A stretch of 64,000 nt of DNA from Aporhodopirellula aestuarii (GCF_023701485.1 NZ_JAMQBK010000017.1:1-64000), one strand, 5' to 3'; shown: positions 18,497 to 29,002, counted from the stretch's first letter. The notes: generated from the sequence alone by a model not told the origin. Made by a program: numbers and translations.

Positions 18497-19768
18497 ATGA
18501 ACGCAGTCAGTCGAAGAAGAATGTTGATTTCAGGATCAACTGCCCTGATGCTGCCCAACCTGGAATCGAATCTGCATGCTGCGCGGGGCTCTTCGGCCGG
18601 TATCCCAAAGCGACTGGTGTTCCTGACGATGGGTTATGGGGTCAACTCGGAAAACTGGTTTCCCTCAACTGATCAAGTGGGAACGGAGTATGATCTGCCG
18701 CCGTTGCTGGAGTCCTTCGGGGACCTAAAGTCCGATTTCTCGATCATCCAAAACTTGACCAATCAACGGTTGGCCGGTCCGCACGCCGGTTCACAGAACT
18801 TCCTCAGTTGTGCCAGCTTGGGAAAGAAAGGTGATGGGAACTCCGTCTCTTGCGACCAACTGGCCGCCCAAGTACTGGGGCAAGACACCCGCCACAGTTC
18901 GCTGGCAATTGCTGGTAGCCGTTGGCGGGTCGACGGACATGGCAGCTACGTTTCTTGGAGCCCTGATGGAAAGCCAGTGGGGACGTATGAAAAGACGTCA
19001 GCTGTGTACACCGCGCTGTTTGGAACTGGAGGCAAGGCCGCAGAAGTATTGGCCAAGATTCAACGCCAACAGAGCAGTCTGGATGCGATCCTCGGAAATG
19101 CTCGGCGTCTCAACGGCGAAATCAGTACCGCAGATCGTCACCGCGTCGATGAGTATTTTACTTCAATTCGCAATATCGAATCGCGGCTGAGCAAAGCGCA
19201 AGATTGGGTTGAGAGGCCGTACCCCACAGCACCATTTCCGCAGCCACCGGGCCGTATTGGTGGTAAGGAGGAAATCGAATTGATGTTGGACATGATGGTG
19301 GTCGCGATGCAGTCCGATTCGACTCGGGTGCTCAGCTACATGATACCCACATTGCGAGTGCTCCAATCGTTGCAGACGCGAGTGAATCCTCACCAAATGA
19401 GTCACAAGGCGTCCGGCGATCTTGACCCGCAATCAGTCCACCAACGTCGCGATCGAATGTTGGCCGAATTGGTCTCAGGGTTCATTCGCAAACTCAAAAA
19501 CACGAAAGAGGCCGACGGAAGTTCGCTGTTGGATCATTCGCTGGTCGCGTACGGATCCTCACTTCGCCAAGGACACGGCACGAGCAATGTGCCTTTACTG
19601 CTCGCCGGACACGGTGGTGGTGGACTGATGCAGGGCCAGAATATTGTTTGCAAGCCAAAGGTCACCCCGCTGGCCAACCTGTGGTTGTCCATGCTCCGCC
19701 ATGTTGGAGTGCAAACGAATCAATTCGCCAACAGCGATCGCGTGTTAACCGAGGTTGGGTTTGCGTAG
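18497..19768 (+). CDS. DUF1552 protein, exported
   Basis: A 423-residue protein of the DUF1552 (PF07586) family, the usual partner of DUF1592-type cytochromes in planctomycetes. The N-terminus SRRRMLISGSTALMLP resembles a Tat signal (twin Arg before a hydrophobic stretch). Family segments include RLVFLTMGYGVNSENWFP, GPHAGSQNFLSC, EYFTSIRNIESRLSKAQDW, DSTRVLSYM and a C-terminal LLAGHGGGGL. AGGA lies seven bases before the ATG. The fold is predicted to be related to alkaline-phosphatase/DUF1501-like proteins, but no activity is known. Its operon partner is the frameshifted gene 336 bp upstream, separated from it by the repeat element. Confidence 0.92.
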   Translation: MNAVSRRRMLISGSTALMLPNLESNLHAARGSSAGIPKRLVFLTMGYGVNSENWFPSTDQVGTEYDLPPLLESFGDLKSDFSIIQNLTNQRLAGPHAGSQNFLSCASLGKKGDGNSVSCDQLAAQVLGQDTRHSSLAIAGSRWRVDGHGSYVSWSPDGKPVGTYEKTSAVYTALFGTGGKAAEVLAKIQRQQSSLDAILGNARRLNGEISTADRHRVDEYFTSIRNIESRLSKAQDWVERPYPTAPFPQPPGRIGGKEEIELMLDMMVVAMQSDSTRVLSYMIPTLRVLQSLQTRVNPHQMSHKASGDLDPQSVHQRRDRMLAELVSGFIRKLKNTKEADGSSLLDHSLVAYGSSLRQGHGTSNVPLLLAGHGGGGLMQGQNIVCKPKVTPLANLWLSMLRHVGVQTNQFANSDRVLTEVGFA

Positions 19769-20273
19769 GCAGTTGGTCGCGAGCAATGCCTAGCTTGATC
19801 GCTGATTTTCTCGCGTCGTGGAATTCGTCGATCCATCCCAACGCCGCAAGCGCAGAAACTCTCGCCAAGCCTAATGACTCGACACTTCGTGCCAGACGTT
19901 TAAACGACGAAGCGTTCGGGCTCCCTTTGTATCCGGCGTTGGCGTGTCTTTAGAGCATTTCCATTATTGTTGTAGCCACCGTCGCCCGACGGTGGACCAC
20001 GTTCTGGCGAACGTAGCTACCTTTGAAAACCTACGTCATTTATAGAAACGCTCGAGAACATCTTTCGTGTAGTGGCGTGTTCCCGCCGCCAATGGACGAT
20101 CGATGGCGGCTGGAAGCCACCACTACTGGTTCGCATCGACTCAGAGAGGGCTGTGTCGATTGAGATCGCGGTTGCAAACTCCGGAAGTGGAAAGCCGCAA
20201 TCCAAAAATGACGGAACGATCGGCGCGATGTTTCGTTCACGTCATGATGTTCTTGCTTCCGGTAATCGGCGAA
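19769..20273. other. Intergenic region with one copy of the accgtcgcc...ctggcgaacgtagctac repeat
   Basis: About 500 bases without a gene. At 19971-20020 lies tgtagccaccgtcgcccgac followed by ggtggaccacgttctggcga and acgtagctac, a repeat found again in multiple copies at 39428-39560. The rest shows no recognisable feature. Confidence 0.6.
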
Positions 20274-20459
20274 TTAGCCCGCGTTGGGTTCGAGAACGGT
20301 CTTTGCCGCCTCCGCTTCTGCCTGCGATTGCATTTCTTTGTACTTGTCGCGTTCGCTTTGCGACGCTTCCGGCACGCCTGAAACATGTCCACTGCATCCA
20401 GCCAACGGTACGATTGTAAAGTTAATGAGTAGCAAGCCGGCGGCGAGTTTTCGATTCAT
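20274..20459 (-). CDS. Small lipoprotein partnered with DUF1559 copy 2
   Basis: A 61-residue protein: MNRKLAAGLLLINFTIV, then a good lipobox PLAGC, and a short charged tail (SERDKYKEMQSQAEAEAAK). The ATG at 20459 begins the signal; the frame is open to 20573 but the extra residues are not signal-like. It lies downstream of DUF1559 copy 2 on the same strand, separated by a repeat and a terminator at 20555-20595, so some of its transcription must be read-through or from its own promoter. The Ala/Glu/Gln-rich tail is like that of the lipoprotein at 7315-7509. No known domain. Confidence 0.7.
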   Translation of the reverse strand: MNRKLAAGLLLINFTIVPLAGCSGHVSGVPEASQSERDKYKEMQSQAEAEAAKTVLEPNAG

Positions 20460-20554
20460 GAGATTCCAATCAAGAGCGAGGGAGGCAGCGCTGCACAACG
20501 CAGCGCCGTACAACGCATTGGAGTGAACACCGTGCGTTGAAGTGAGTTCGAGAT

Positions 20555-20595
20555 GAAAAAACAAAGCCGCCAACGCAAACGCTTCAGCGGCTTTG
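20555..20595 (-). terminator. Rho-independent terminator on the minus strand
   Basis: Read on the minus strand, caaagccgc (20595-20587) pairs with gcggctttg (20570-20562) in a 9-bp stem with a 16-base loop, followed immediately by six T residues (20561-20556). It follows the DUF1559 copy 2 gene and precedes the small lipoprotein gene. Confidence 0.7.
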
Positions 20596-20621
20596 ATTAC
20601 GTGTTAAATGATAGATCTTCT

Positions 20622-20767
20622 AGCTGGGCATCACCACTCTTCACGTAGCTCGGTCGCTTCGAGACCAAGAATTGCGGGCATTACCCGATTTCGAAGCCTC
20701 GGAAAGCCTCAACTACGGCAGAGGCGAAGACTCCAATACGCCTGCCAGAGAGCGACGCTGTCCAGCT
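20622..20767. repeat. Terminal-repeat element, copy without the nested palindrome
   Basis: It starts agctgggcatca (a decayed end) followed by ttcacgtagctcggtc, and finishes gcgacgctgtccagct (20752-20767), the inverse of the end seen at 18166. The interior (gcgggcattacccg, ccaatacgcctgcc) matches 18331-18418. It ends 10 bp from the stop codon of DUF1559 copy 2. Confidence 0.7.
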
Positions 20768-20777
20768 CAATCAAGAC

Positions 20778-21998
20778 CTAAAAATCGGAGGAGATGACTT
20801 CCTTGTTGGCTCGAGTGCCCAAGGCACCCCACAGGCCATAAGGGCTAGCCGATCCCGCTGCACGGGTTCCCGTTCCGCCATTGTAGACACCGCCCGCCGA
20901 GGAGTTACCGGCCTCGATCGAGTCGGTGATGAACTTCACCGCCCCGTCGCTCATCAACACGTGAGCACCACCTTGGTGCCGACTCGCGGCGCTGCCGTAG
21001 TTGGTCTCGTTGTGATCCTTGTTAGTGCACATCTCGGAATTGGGTGGCAGAATGGTTCGCATCCCGGTTTGGCATTCACGCGACATGGCCCATTGATAGC
21101 CACGACCGTAGATCTCAGCGTGGAAAGGGCGACTCGAATTAGGAACCGCTTTCCAGAATTGGGGACGGTCGGGATCGACGTTTTGCCGGCAATACAGGGG
21201 ATTATTGGAAACTGCGGTCTGGCTTTGGTTGTGGTGAATCCCAATGGTTCGTTTGTCTTTATCCCCTAGATCCGTTGCGATTTCTCCCATGATGATCGTG
21301 TTGGCAAGACCATCGAGAATGTCACGGAACTGCATTGGTTCGTGAAAGACGAAAACGCCCCGGTTCTGTACTCGCGAATGTTCCGCCGTACTCTGAACAA
21401 CAAGCCGTAGATTGGTATGTGACCGCGTTCCACAGAGGGTGGCGAGGTTATTGTAGGCCGCGTCGCCGAAGCAGACCGCATAGTTGGTTCGGCCCAGAGC
21501 AGGCAACCCGACCCCCGGATCGCTAGGGCATCGCAATCCTGGTATTTCGGTCGACCAAGGGATGTAGTCGCGGTTGTCAGGGCACGGCCCCATGGCGCTC
21601 CAAGGCGTGGCGGTGCCAGGTTCTCCCGTCGTTCCTCCGACGCGTCCGAGCATGGGATTGCTGATTTGTTCCCAAAGCGCCTGTTGCTCCATGAACGGGG
21701 TTAATCCCACGAGCGCGCTGAGGCAAAGGCTGTTTGAAATTTGCGATGAGCTGTTCCAGTCGTCACCTGCATTGTCGATTGTGCCGCTGCCCTGAATCGG
21801 AAGCTGGTTGTACGCGGCATGGTAGTTGTGAACGGCCAAGCCGATCTGTTTGAAATTGTTGCTGCAACTCATCCGACGCGCTGCTTCACGTGCAGCCTGG
21901 ACGGCGGGCAACAGGAGTCCAACGAGCACTCCAATGATTGCGATTACGACAAGCAGTTCCACCAAGGTGAAACCCCTGACTCTTTTTGAATGGACCAT
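20778..21998 (-). CDS. DUF1559 protein with pilin-like N-terminus (copy 2)
   Basis: A 406-residue DUF1559 protein. [20 protein letters not shown] is the prepilin-like leader and helix, then [20 protein letters not shown], the central WEQISNP and [18 protein letters not shown] blocks, and the H-x9-DG motif [12 protein letters not shown]. The ATG at 21998 has AAGG six bases upstream. The blocks are nearly identical to copy 1 and copy 3, while the segment after the helix varies. It is followed by a terminator and a small lipoprotein gene, repeating the arrangement at 7315-8840. Confidence 0.93.
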   Translation of the reverse strand: MVHSKRVRGFTLVELLVVIAIIGVLVGLLLPAVQAAREAARRMSCSNNFKQIGLAVHNYHAAYNQLPIQGSGTIDNAGDDWNSSSQISNSLCLSALVGLTPFMEQQALWEQISNPMLGRVGGTTGEPGTATPWSAMGPCPDNRDYIPWSTEIPGLRCPSDPGVGLPALGRTNYAVCFGDAAYNNLATLCGTRSHTNLRLVVQSTAEHSRVQNRGVFVFHEPMQFRDILDGLANTIIMGEIATDLGDKDKRTIGIHHNQSQTAVSNNPLYCRQNVDPDRPQFWKAVPNSSRPFHAEIYGRGYQWAMSRECQTGMRTILPPNSEMCTNKDHNETNYGSAASRHQGGAHVLMSDGAVKFITDSIEAGNSSAGGVYNGGTGTRAAGSASPYGLWGALGTRANKEVISSDF

Positions 21999-22752
21999 TT
22001 GGTACCTTATTTTTCTAAAATCTGATTTGAAGACCTTGAACCGTACAATTGACGAAAGGTTCAAGACGGAAGGAATTGGCAGAGAGTCCGCCTTCCTAAG
22101 TAAACCAAGGGTGCCGAGATCGGTTCTGCTAAAAATAATCTTTTCTATAGAAACAATATCCAGCCCAGCATTCTTGGCAAAGGTGAACGAATAGTTGCTG
22201 CGTCAAACGGACACACTTAGGCACTTGAAGACGGCAAGGAGCCAGGTCTTTGTCAGTGCTTGCAGATGTTCACTGGATCTGGACGTCGACGGGGGAGTAG
22301 CGTCACGCCTGCCATGCTCACCAAGCCTTCGATGTTTTTCGATGTTGCTGCGAACGGGCGTGGTTTGAGCTTTGCTTCGAAGCCCGACATGGTGTTCGTC
22401 CGCAATTTCACATGGATCTCTGTTTTCGTTTTTGGCGATCCACAGAACACCGAGTTGGGACCACCCACGCTCGCCCAAAACCCGAATCTGAATGCCCGAA
22501 CCGAAGTCGCCAAAACAGCTGCGGACGATCGTAAATCGCATCGGCCTATAACCTGCCGCACTCCAAAATGTGACAGCTATCCACTTGCTTGCTGGTCGGG
22601 ATTGCGGTTGGCGAGACCGGGTGAAGGTTGGTGCTTCGCTGACAAATGTCGGCTGCGCGATCGATCGACTCGTCAGGGTGCTCGGAATCGTCGCGGGCAA
22701 AGTCTATGATGTGGGTCGGTTTTTCACCTTGGTCTCACATTGAGGTTGTGTA
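21999..22752. other. Divergent intergenic region upstream of DUF1559 copy 2 and the HSP90-like gene
   Basis: About 750 bases between two divergent genes. Overlapping open frames of 100-165 codons occur on both strands (22203-22700 minus, 22253-22561 minus, 22260-22709 plus), but none has a recognisable motif or good ribosome site, and mutually overlapping frames are expected in GC-rich DNA. It should hold the promoter of the HSP90-like/TPR operon. Confidence 0.4.
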
Positions 22753-24600
22753 ATGGGCGATTGGACACGCCGGATTCCGTTCAAGGTCGATATCTCGGGC
22801 ATCATTCAAATTATGGGATCGGCGTTGTACAGCCGCCCAGACGCCGCCGTCCGTGAGCTTGTGCAGAACAGTCATGACGCGGTCATGCGTCGGCGTCAGA
22901 CGGAACTCGGGTACCAAGGTCGAATCGATATTCAACAGTTTCCCGACGAAGGGATCATCGAATTTCGCGATGATGGATACGGGCTCAGTGCGGATGATGC
23001 CGAGCAGTATCTCGGCACGCTTGGGATCGGTTTGACCGGTTTGCTCAAAGGCGAGCATCCATCGTCGGCGTTGCCCAAGGGGGATCAACAGGACTTGATC
23101 GGCATGTTCGGCATCGGGCTGTTCAGCGCCTTCATGCTGGCCGAGCGGATGATTGTGGAAAGCCGCCGAGTTGATTGTGACGAAGCGATCCGCTGGGACG
23201 CCGAGGGTGGAACTGACATTGAATTGTCATCATGGAAACGCGAGCATCCCGGGACGACCGTGCGATTGGTGTTGAAGCCACATTTCCGCCGCTTTGCTGA
23301 GGTCGACGAATCGATTGAGAACGTGTTGAAAGAGTACACCGATTTTCTCACCATTCCGATTCATTTGAACGGCAGTGCCGCCCGCGTCAACGTGATCCAC
23401 GCGACTTGGTTTGATCCAACTCCGGAGCCCGAAGCGATCGAATTGGAGCTCGCCAGTTATTTTGATGAAACACCTTTGGATGTGATTCCGGTGCAGATCA
23501 ACCGCCCCGCGATCAGCGGTGCGTTGTACGTTTCGCCGCAGCGGACGCCTGGATTTGCTGATGAAGCCGTGGTGACCGCGACGCTGCGGCGGATGGTCAT
23601 CTCGCGTCGTTTACGGGGTCTGTTGCCTGACTGGGCATCGTTCCTGCGGGGTGTGTTGGAACTCAAGGAGTGTTCGCCGACTGCCAGTCGCGAGGATCTG
23701 GTTCGTGACGAGAACTTTGCGGCCGCTGCGTTGGCACTCGAATCGCATCTATTTGACCATCTGGAGCAGATCGCCGAACAAGAGCCTGCGAGGTTGCAGG
23801 CGATCCTTTCGTGGCATCGTTACACCTTCGCCGGTTCGGCATTGACCGAAACGCGATTACGATCGCTGTTGCGTCGTGCCTATCAATTTCCAACGTCGCA
23901 GGGACTTTTGACGTTCGATCAGATTCTCGAACGCAGTGACGCGAATCCGATTTTCGAATTGGAAGCCGATCAAGTGGTGTGGTACAACAGCGATCGCCGC
24001 CAAGAGGGATGGATCAATTCCTTATTCGCTGATCACGAGGCACCTTGCGTTCACGCGTTGCGTAGTTTCGAGGAGTCGTTGTTAGCGAGCATGGTGGCCG
24101 ATAGTGGTGAGCGTGCCGAGTTGCGATTCGCTAGCCCCGGTTCGCCAGGGTTCGCTGCGGAAATCCTTCATCTGGACGATATGCAGGACGCGTCACCGGA
24201 ATGGGCGGACTTCTTTGGCGATACCGAGGCGATTGTGCGTGTGGCTGCGTTTGATGAGAACCAACCGGTGATGGCTTTCTTAAACGAACGTCATGAACTG
24301 ATGAAGACGTTTGAAGAGCTGAAGAAGGGTGGCGTTGTGCCGGCCGGTTTTCAACGTTTGATCGATCGTCACTTCGAACAAGGTGAGCAGGCCAGCAATG
24401 AGGTATTGCTCAACCGAAATCACCGCCTCGTCGCGCGTGCGATGGAACAGAAGACAAACTCGCCGCTGGCCAGCGTTCTGCGGTTACTCGTCGTGAATGC
24501 GTTACGAACTGCCGGTGCGTCGTTGCCATCGACCGCCCTGACACAACAACAAGGTGACCTGGACTGGATCGCCGATTGCCTTTGGGGACAAAAATCATGA
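22753..24600 (+). CDS. HSP90-family (HtpG-like) ATPase
   Basis: A 615-residue cytoplasmic protein with the GHKL ATP-binding fold of HSP90. The N-box is RELVQNSHDA (34-43, with Glu35 and Asn39), the Asp-x-Gly motif is in RDDGYGLS (72-79), and the glycine lid/G2 box is GMFGIGLFSAFML (117-129). The middle and C-terminal parts are only loosely HSP90-like. HtpG itself is normally about 620-630 residues, so the length fits, but the sequence belongs to a divergent branch, not the housekeeping HtpG. GAGG lies seven bases upstream of the ATG. The stop overlaps the start of the TPR gene (ATGA), so the two proteins are made together and probably interact. Confidence 0.85.
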   Translation: MGDWTRRIPFKVDISGIIQIMGSALYSRPDAAVRELVQNSHDAVMRRRQTELGYQGRIDIQQFPDEGIIEFRDDGYGLSADDAEQYLGTLGIGLTGLLKGEHPSSALPKGDQQDLIGMFGIGLFSAFMLAERMIVESRRVDCDEAIRWDAEGGTDIELSSWKREHPGTTVRLVLKPHFRRFAEVDESIENVLKEYTDFLTIPIHLNGSAARVNVIHATWFDPTPEPEAIELELASYFDETPLDVIPVQINRPAISGALYVSPQRTPGFADEAVVTATLRRMVISRRLRGLLPDWASFLRGVLELKECSPTASREDLVRDENFAAAALALESHLFDHLEQIAEQEPARLQAILSWHRYTFAGSALTETRLRSLLRRAYQFPTSQGLLTFDQILERSDANPIFELEADQVVWYNSDRRQEGWINSLFADHEAPCVHALRSFEESLLASMVADSGERAELRFASPGSPGFAAEILHLDDMQDASPEWADFFGDTEAIVRVAAFDENQPVMAFLNERHELMKTFEELKKGGVVPAGFQRLIDRHFEQGEQASNEVLLNRNHRLVARAMEQKTNSPLASVLRLLVVNALRTAGASLPSTALTQQQGDLDWIADCLWGQKS

Positions 24601-27203
24601 GTGACCAACCCGAACTGGATATTGACGAACAACTCAAAGAATTGGATGCCAAGGAAACGGAGTTCACCCGACTCTGTTTATTGGAATCGGCTAATCGAGT
24701 GGCGAGCGAAATTCGTCGGTTGGCAAAAGCCGAGCGGCGATTTGTTCCTTATCTCCAAGCGACGTTTACGTTGATGAACAACGCCGCGGATCGACTCGAT
24801 CCGCAATCTGGTCGTGATGCGTCCATCGAAATCATCGGACTGCTCGAAAGCAATGAGTTGGCGCGAGCGATCCAGCCTAACTTGTCCGAGCACGAGTACG
24901 ATTGGGCGGTTCATTGGTATTCGGCGTGCGGTTATGACAACCTCGCCAAGGCAACGGCGGAGCTCGGTGGGCACAATTCTGAGGGGATTCACGCATGCAT
25001 CAGCGAAGGGATCGAAGTCTGTCGCCGCACCGGCAAGACCCAGTGCATCACCTGTTTTCGAGAGTACGCTACCGACGTCTATCGATCGGCGGATGATCCC
25101 GACATGGCGCTGCATTACGCACGCATGGGAATCGCGGCGGTCGATCAGGGGCCGCATGATCGACGTTGGGCTGGCGCACGCGACTTGGTCGAAATCCTGC
25201 TCGCTCGCGGTGAGCTTGCCGCGGCGGCGGAGAACGTGGATGCGGTGATCGAATTCGCCGACATTTGGCATACGCCGATCCGCGCCCGCTTGATTACGAA
25301 AACACGCATCACCGAGATCGCCCATTTGATCGGCGAACCGCAGCGGTGGGCGGATCAGTGTTGCGAGGACGCACCACCGGCAGGAGAGTTCTTGGCGTAT
25401 GAATTACATACGGATCATACGCAAGCGACAATCGAGTGTATGGCCGGTGACTTCGAGCCGGCGATCAAACGATTGACGCATTGGGATCAATTCCTGACGC
25501 GGCGGCAGTGTTTCGTGCAATGGACTCTAACGCGATTGCGGTTGTTAGCGGCGCATCGCATGGCGGGCAACCAACGTGTGTTTGAGAAACTCGCTGATCA
25601 TTTGCAGAAGAAGGCGCAAGCGGCGCGTGACTGGCATGCGCTGCGATGCTTGAAACATTTGCGTGATGAATCGGCAACCACGGTACCCGTGCCAGTAACG
25701 TGCAACCTCGACGCGGGGCCTTTGGCAGGGACGACCCAAACCGAGGTTCCCGCGGCGTCGGTTGCGCCGGTCGCCTCGGTGGAGATGCCGAGCGAGGTGG
25801 AGGCGGCCGCTGCGAAGGACAAGCAGGAGGGTCGGGAACTTCCCGACGCGATCGCGGCGATTCACTCACGACTGGCCGCGTTATCTGAGGAAGAGTGGGA
25901 GAACGGCGGAGACAGTGATTCGCTTGACCAAATCATTAGCGACTTACTCGCGATTGATCCGTCTAACGTCGGTTCCGATGAGGAGCAACAGACGTTCCGA
26001 CATTGGGCGTTGCACACGATTTCGTTTCTGCTGCGAGATGCCGAACGAGCAACTGAAATTTGGGATTGGGCGGGGCGTTGTCTCGCGGCGCAACGTCAAG
26101 ACGCGGTGACGTTAAGTCTGTATGCACGGCTCGGCTGTCGATTGCGGTACAACTGCGCCGAACAAATGTCGGATCGGATTGACGAATCGCAATTGGAAAG
26201 CTGGTTCCGCGAGTCGCTGGATCTGGATCCGGAAAAGGCCAGTAACTTTGGTCGCGCGGGTGACTTCTTTTTGTTTTTGGAGAATCTCGGCGAAGCGGAA
26301 CGTTGTTACGCACGCGGATTCCGTCTCGATCGTAGCCATGCCGAATTGGCCTCCAAACTGGCGCGTGTCTATCGTCGGACTGAGCGAGAACGTGACGCCT
26401 TGGCTGTTTTGGACATGGCGATTCGTGCTGGCGCGGACGAGCCGGATCTATTTTGGGAAGCTGCCCTGTCGGCACAGAATCTGGATCAGCATGAAGCGAC
26501 TCTCACGTATCTTGACGGGTTCGAGAAACGGACGCCCAACCAAGCTTGGGTCAACTACTATCGAACCGTCGCGTTGCTTGAGCTGCAGCGGTTCCCCGAG
26601 GCGCTCGCCGCAGCCGAGCGAGAGTCGGAACTGAATCCCGAATGTCCGTTTCCCGTACTCGTTCACCGGGCCGCCGTCGCGGCGGGGACCGGTGAACTCG
26701 ATGAGCTGCGACGGTTGTTGGGCGAGGTTCTCGCGATTCCATTGGCATCGATCGATTATCTCAGCATCAGCGGTATCGAGAAAGTATTGGTGAGGTTATG
26801 GGCATCGACCGAGGCACTTGGTGAAGACGACGAACTGCGAACGCAAGTTAGCAATCGTTTGCTGGCATCGAGTTTGGCGCCCGATCGATTATTCGAGGTA
26901 CAGCGTGAGAAACGTGAACCGGTCGAGCAGGTGAACTTCTATCGTTGCGTGATCAAGCAGCCACTCGATGAGCGTTGGTTGACATGGCCCGGTCGTCTAG
27001 CCGGTGAAGAAGAACTGCAGTGTTATCAGGCAACCTGGGGCGTGCTCGCGAGATCCGATGAGGAAGCGGCGGAACTCGCCTCGCAGTGGCAGTCTCATTG
27101 CTATCCGCTGGACGGCGAAGTCGTTGGCGTTGAACTCGTCGGCGAAGGCTATACCGAGCGAACCGGCGTCGTCTGGCAACGTTTTCGTGAAGCGGCCAAT
27201 TAG
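24597..27203 (+). CDS. Large TPR protein coupled to the HSP90-like gene
   Basis: An 868-residue soluble protein beginning MSDQPELDIDEQL; its ATG overlaps the HSP90-like TGA. The N-terminal half (to about 380) is helical with degenerate repeat pairs. A low-complexity linker rich in Ala, Pro, Val and Glu spans about 385-430. Recognisable TPR units lie near 520-690 (for example NFGRAGDFFLFLENLGEAER, SHAELASKLARVYRRTERER). The last 90 residues form a separate small domain (FYRCVIKQPLDERWLTWPG ... GVELVGEGYTERTGVVWQ). No membrane segment or signal is seen. TPR proteins are classical HSP90 co-chaperones in eukaryotes; here the coupling suggests a dedicated client adaptor. The C-terminal domain is unrecognised. 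Confidence 0.82.
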   Translation: MSDQPELDIDEQLKELDAKETEFTRLCLLESANRVASEIRRLAKAERRFVPYLQATFTLMNNAADRLDPQSGRDASIEIIGLLESNELARAIQPNLSEHEYDWAVHWYSACGYDNLAKATAELGGHNSEGIHACISEGIEVCRRTGKTQCITCFREYATDVYRSADDPDMALHYARMGIAAVDQGPHDRRWAGARDLVEILLARGELAAAAENVDAVIEFADIWHTPIRARLITKTRITEIAHLIGEPQRWADQCCEDAPPAGEFLAYELHTDHTQATIECMAGDFEPAIKRLTHWDQFLTRRQCFVQWTLTRLRLLAAHRMAGNQRVFEKLADHLQKKAQAARDWHALRCLKHLRDESATTVPVPVTCNLDAGPLAGTTQTEVPAASVAPVASVEMPSEVEAAAAKDKQEGRELPDAIAAIHSRLAALSEEEWENGGDSDSLDQIISDLLAIDPSNVGSDEEQQTFRHWALHTISFLLRDAERATEIWDWAGRCLAAQRQDAVTLSLYARLGCRLRYNCAEQMSDRIDESQLESWFRESLDLDPEKASNFGRAGDFFLFLENLGEAERCYARGFRLDRSHAELASKLARVYRRTERERDALAVLDMAIRAGADEPDLFWEAALSAQNLDQHEATLTYLDGFEKRTPNQAWVNYYRTVALLELQRFPEALAAAERESELNPECPFPVLVHRAAVAAGTGELDELRRLLGEVLAIPLASIDYLSISGIEKVLVRLWASTEALGEDDELRTQVSNRLLASSLAPDRLFEVQREKREPVEQVNFYRCVIKQPLDERWLTWPGRLAGEEELQCYQATWGVLARSDEEAAELASQWQSHCYPLDGEVVGVELVGEGYTERTGVVWQRFREAAN

Positions 27204-27625
27204 CCGTCGCGGTTTGGAAACGAGAGTCATTTCATCTTTTGACAAATGGGGCAAGAAATCGAGCGGAAGGGTACTGTCCGATTCGCGAGGGCGGACTCCA
27301 AAACTTTCTTGCCTCGATAACTTCTGGCCATCTCGTCGTCGTCGTTTCATCCCCGGTCGCTTTTGACTGGACATGCATACCCCTCTGCGGAAGCTTGAGG
27401 CCGCATTTGCGGGTTTTTTGAGGGAGCTTGGCACGCGTCGTCGCGTCTCTAGGCCAAGCCATCATCTAGGGTCGCCTGATCTTGTGAGCGTGCTGGTGCT
27501 CCAGTCTCGGAACGATTTTCCAAAAAGACTTGCTAGATACAGTATGATTGTTAACATAGTCTGCGTTGCCGTTGCGGTCTCGTTGCGGTGTTTTGTTTTC
27601 CTTTGTGTTTAAGTGGGGTATGTAA
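27204..27625. other. Intergenic region upstream of DUF1559 copy 3
   Basis: About 420 bases. A weak hairpin ccgc-attt-gcgg followed by a run of six T (27401-27419) could be a minor terminator for the HSP90-like/TPR operon. Otherwise nothing recognisable; the promoter of the DUF1559 gene should be here. Confidence 0.35.
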
Positions 27626-28915
27626 ATGTCAAGATTCTCTGAGGGACGAAAGCTTGGTTTCACCTTGGTGGAACTCCTCGTCGTTATCGCGATTATTGGC
27701 GTCTTGGTAGGTCTGCTGCTTCCCGCCGTACAAGCGGCTCGGGAGGCCGCACGGCGAATGAGTTGCAGTAACAACTTCAAACAGATTGGGTTGGGGCTGC
27801 ACAACTATCACTCCGCCTACAAACAACTGCCGCGTCACATGGGAGGCAGCCGATCACCAACCAATAAACAGTGGTACTCCGGCGGCGATGGCGCGCAAGC
27901 CGCGAATGCGAGTTCGTTGAGTATCTTTGTCGGTTTGCTTCCGTTCATCGAGCAGCAGGCATTGTGGGAGCAGATTGCCAATCCGAACGATTCCTACTGG
28001 AACGGGTCGAGGGTTGTCAGCCCGATGCCCGTCAGTCCGTGGAACTCCATGGGACCTTCACCACACGAGTCACGCTATGTGCCTTGGCGAACTCAGGTTC
28101 CTGCGTTCCGATGTCCGAGTGATCCGGGGACGGGTGAACCTTCTTACGGGCGGACGAATTATGCCGCCTGTCTGGGCGATGGCATCAGCTACACCTCGAC
28201 TGGTGTGGGCGCCTACAATTCCGCAGGATGGCTGGATGAAGTATCGGTCGGGAGCAATTTGTGGCAAACGCCGGAAGGCCGAGCCCAGTACACACGTGCG
28301 GGTTGTCGTGGTGTGTTCGTGCCTCGGCACGATAGCAGGTTCCGTGACATTCTCGATGGCCTCGCCAATACGATTATGGGCGGCGAAATCGCAACCGACC
28401 TAGGCGATATGGATAAACGCACCATTCCGATGCGCACGGGTAGTCACAACAGTGCGACGACTGGACCGTTGCGAGAGCCCGATGCGTGTTCGGACTTGGG
28501 ATACATCGATCCGAATCGACCCCAGTTCTGGGTTTCGAGTGCGGCGTATTCAGGTTCGGGCGCTCCGAGCAATGGGATGGTGGAACGTCCCCAATTCGGA
28601 CGTGGCTATCGCTGGGCCGTCGGCTCACCGACGATGACGGGGATGATGACGATCCTGCCGCCTAACCGTGAACTTTGCAACGCTTACAACCACGATGGCG
28701 AATCAACCGCAACGGCGAGCAGTCGTCACCAAGGTGGCTGCCACGTCCTGATGGCTGATGGAGCGGTGAAGTTTGTGACTGATTCGATTGAAGCGGGTAA
28801 TTCGAGTGCAGATGGCATCTTCCTCAACAACCAACCAGGCGGTAAGAGCCCATATGGACTCTGGGGTGCGTTGGGATCGCGGGCTGCGAAAGAAGTCATC
28901 GACGAAAGCTTCTAG
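27626..28915 (+). CDS. DUF1559 protein with pilin-like N-terminus (copy 3)
   Basis: A 429-residue DUF1559 protein. [20 protein letters not shown] sits at residues 10-29, with only a nine-residue leader, then the conserved [20 protein letters not shown], the central [20 protein letters not shown] block, and C-terminal [12 protein letters not shown] (H-x9-DG) followed by [16 protein letters not shown] lies seven bases before the ATG. It is followed 87 bp later by a small lipoprotein gene and then a strong terminator, so here the pair is clearly a two-gene transcription unit. Confidence 0.94.
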   Translation: MSRFSEGRKLGFTLVELLVVIAIIGVLVGLLLPAVQAAREAARRMSCSNNFKQIGLGLHNYHSAYKQLPRHMGGSRSPTNKQWYSGGDGAQAANASSLSIFVGLLPFIEQQALWEQIANPNDSYWNGSRVVSPMPVSPWNSMGPSPHESRYVPWRTQVPAFRCPSDPGTGEPSYGRTNYAACLGDGISYTSTGVGAYNSAGWLDEVSVGSNLWQTPEGRAQYTRAGCRGVFVPRHDSRFRDILDGLANTIMGGEIATDLGDMDKRTIPMRTGSHNSATTGPLREPDACSDLGYIDPNRPQFWVSSAAYSGSGAPSNGMVERPQFGRGYRWAVGSPTMTGMMTILPPNRELCNAYNHDGESTATASSRHQGGCHVLMADGAVKFVTDSIEAGNSSADGIFLNNQPGGKSPYGLWGALGSRAAKEVIDESF

Positions 28916-29002
28916 CTCCGATAGGTTCGTTACACTGTTACCGGAGGTCTTGCGAGGCGTCCGGTATTTCATCTCTCTCACTTCAATCTACATGGATTCC
29001 AA

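Noticed and set aside
22203-22709. Overlapping 100-165-codon frames on both strands before the HSP90-like gene
   Set aside because: They overlap each other, have no ribosome site, and show no family features; treated as compositional.
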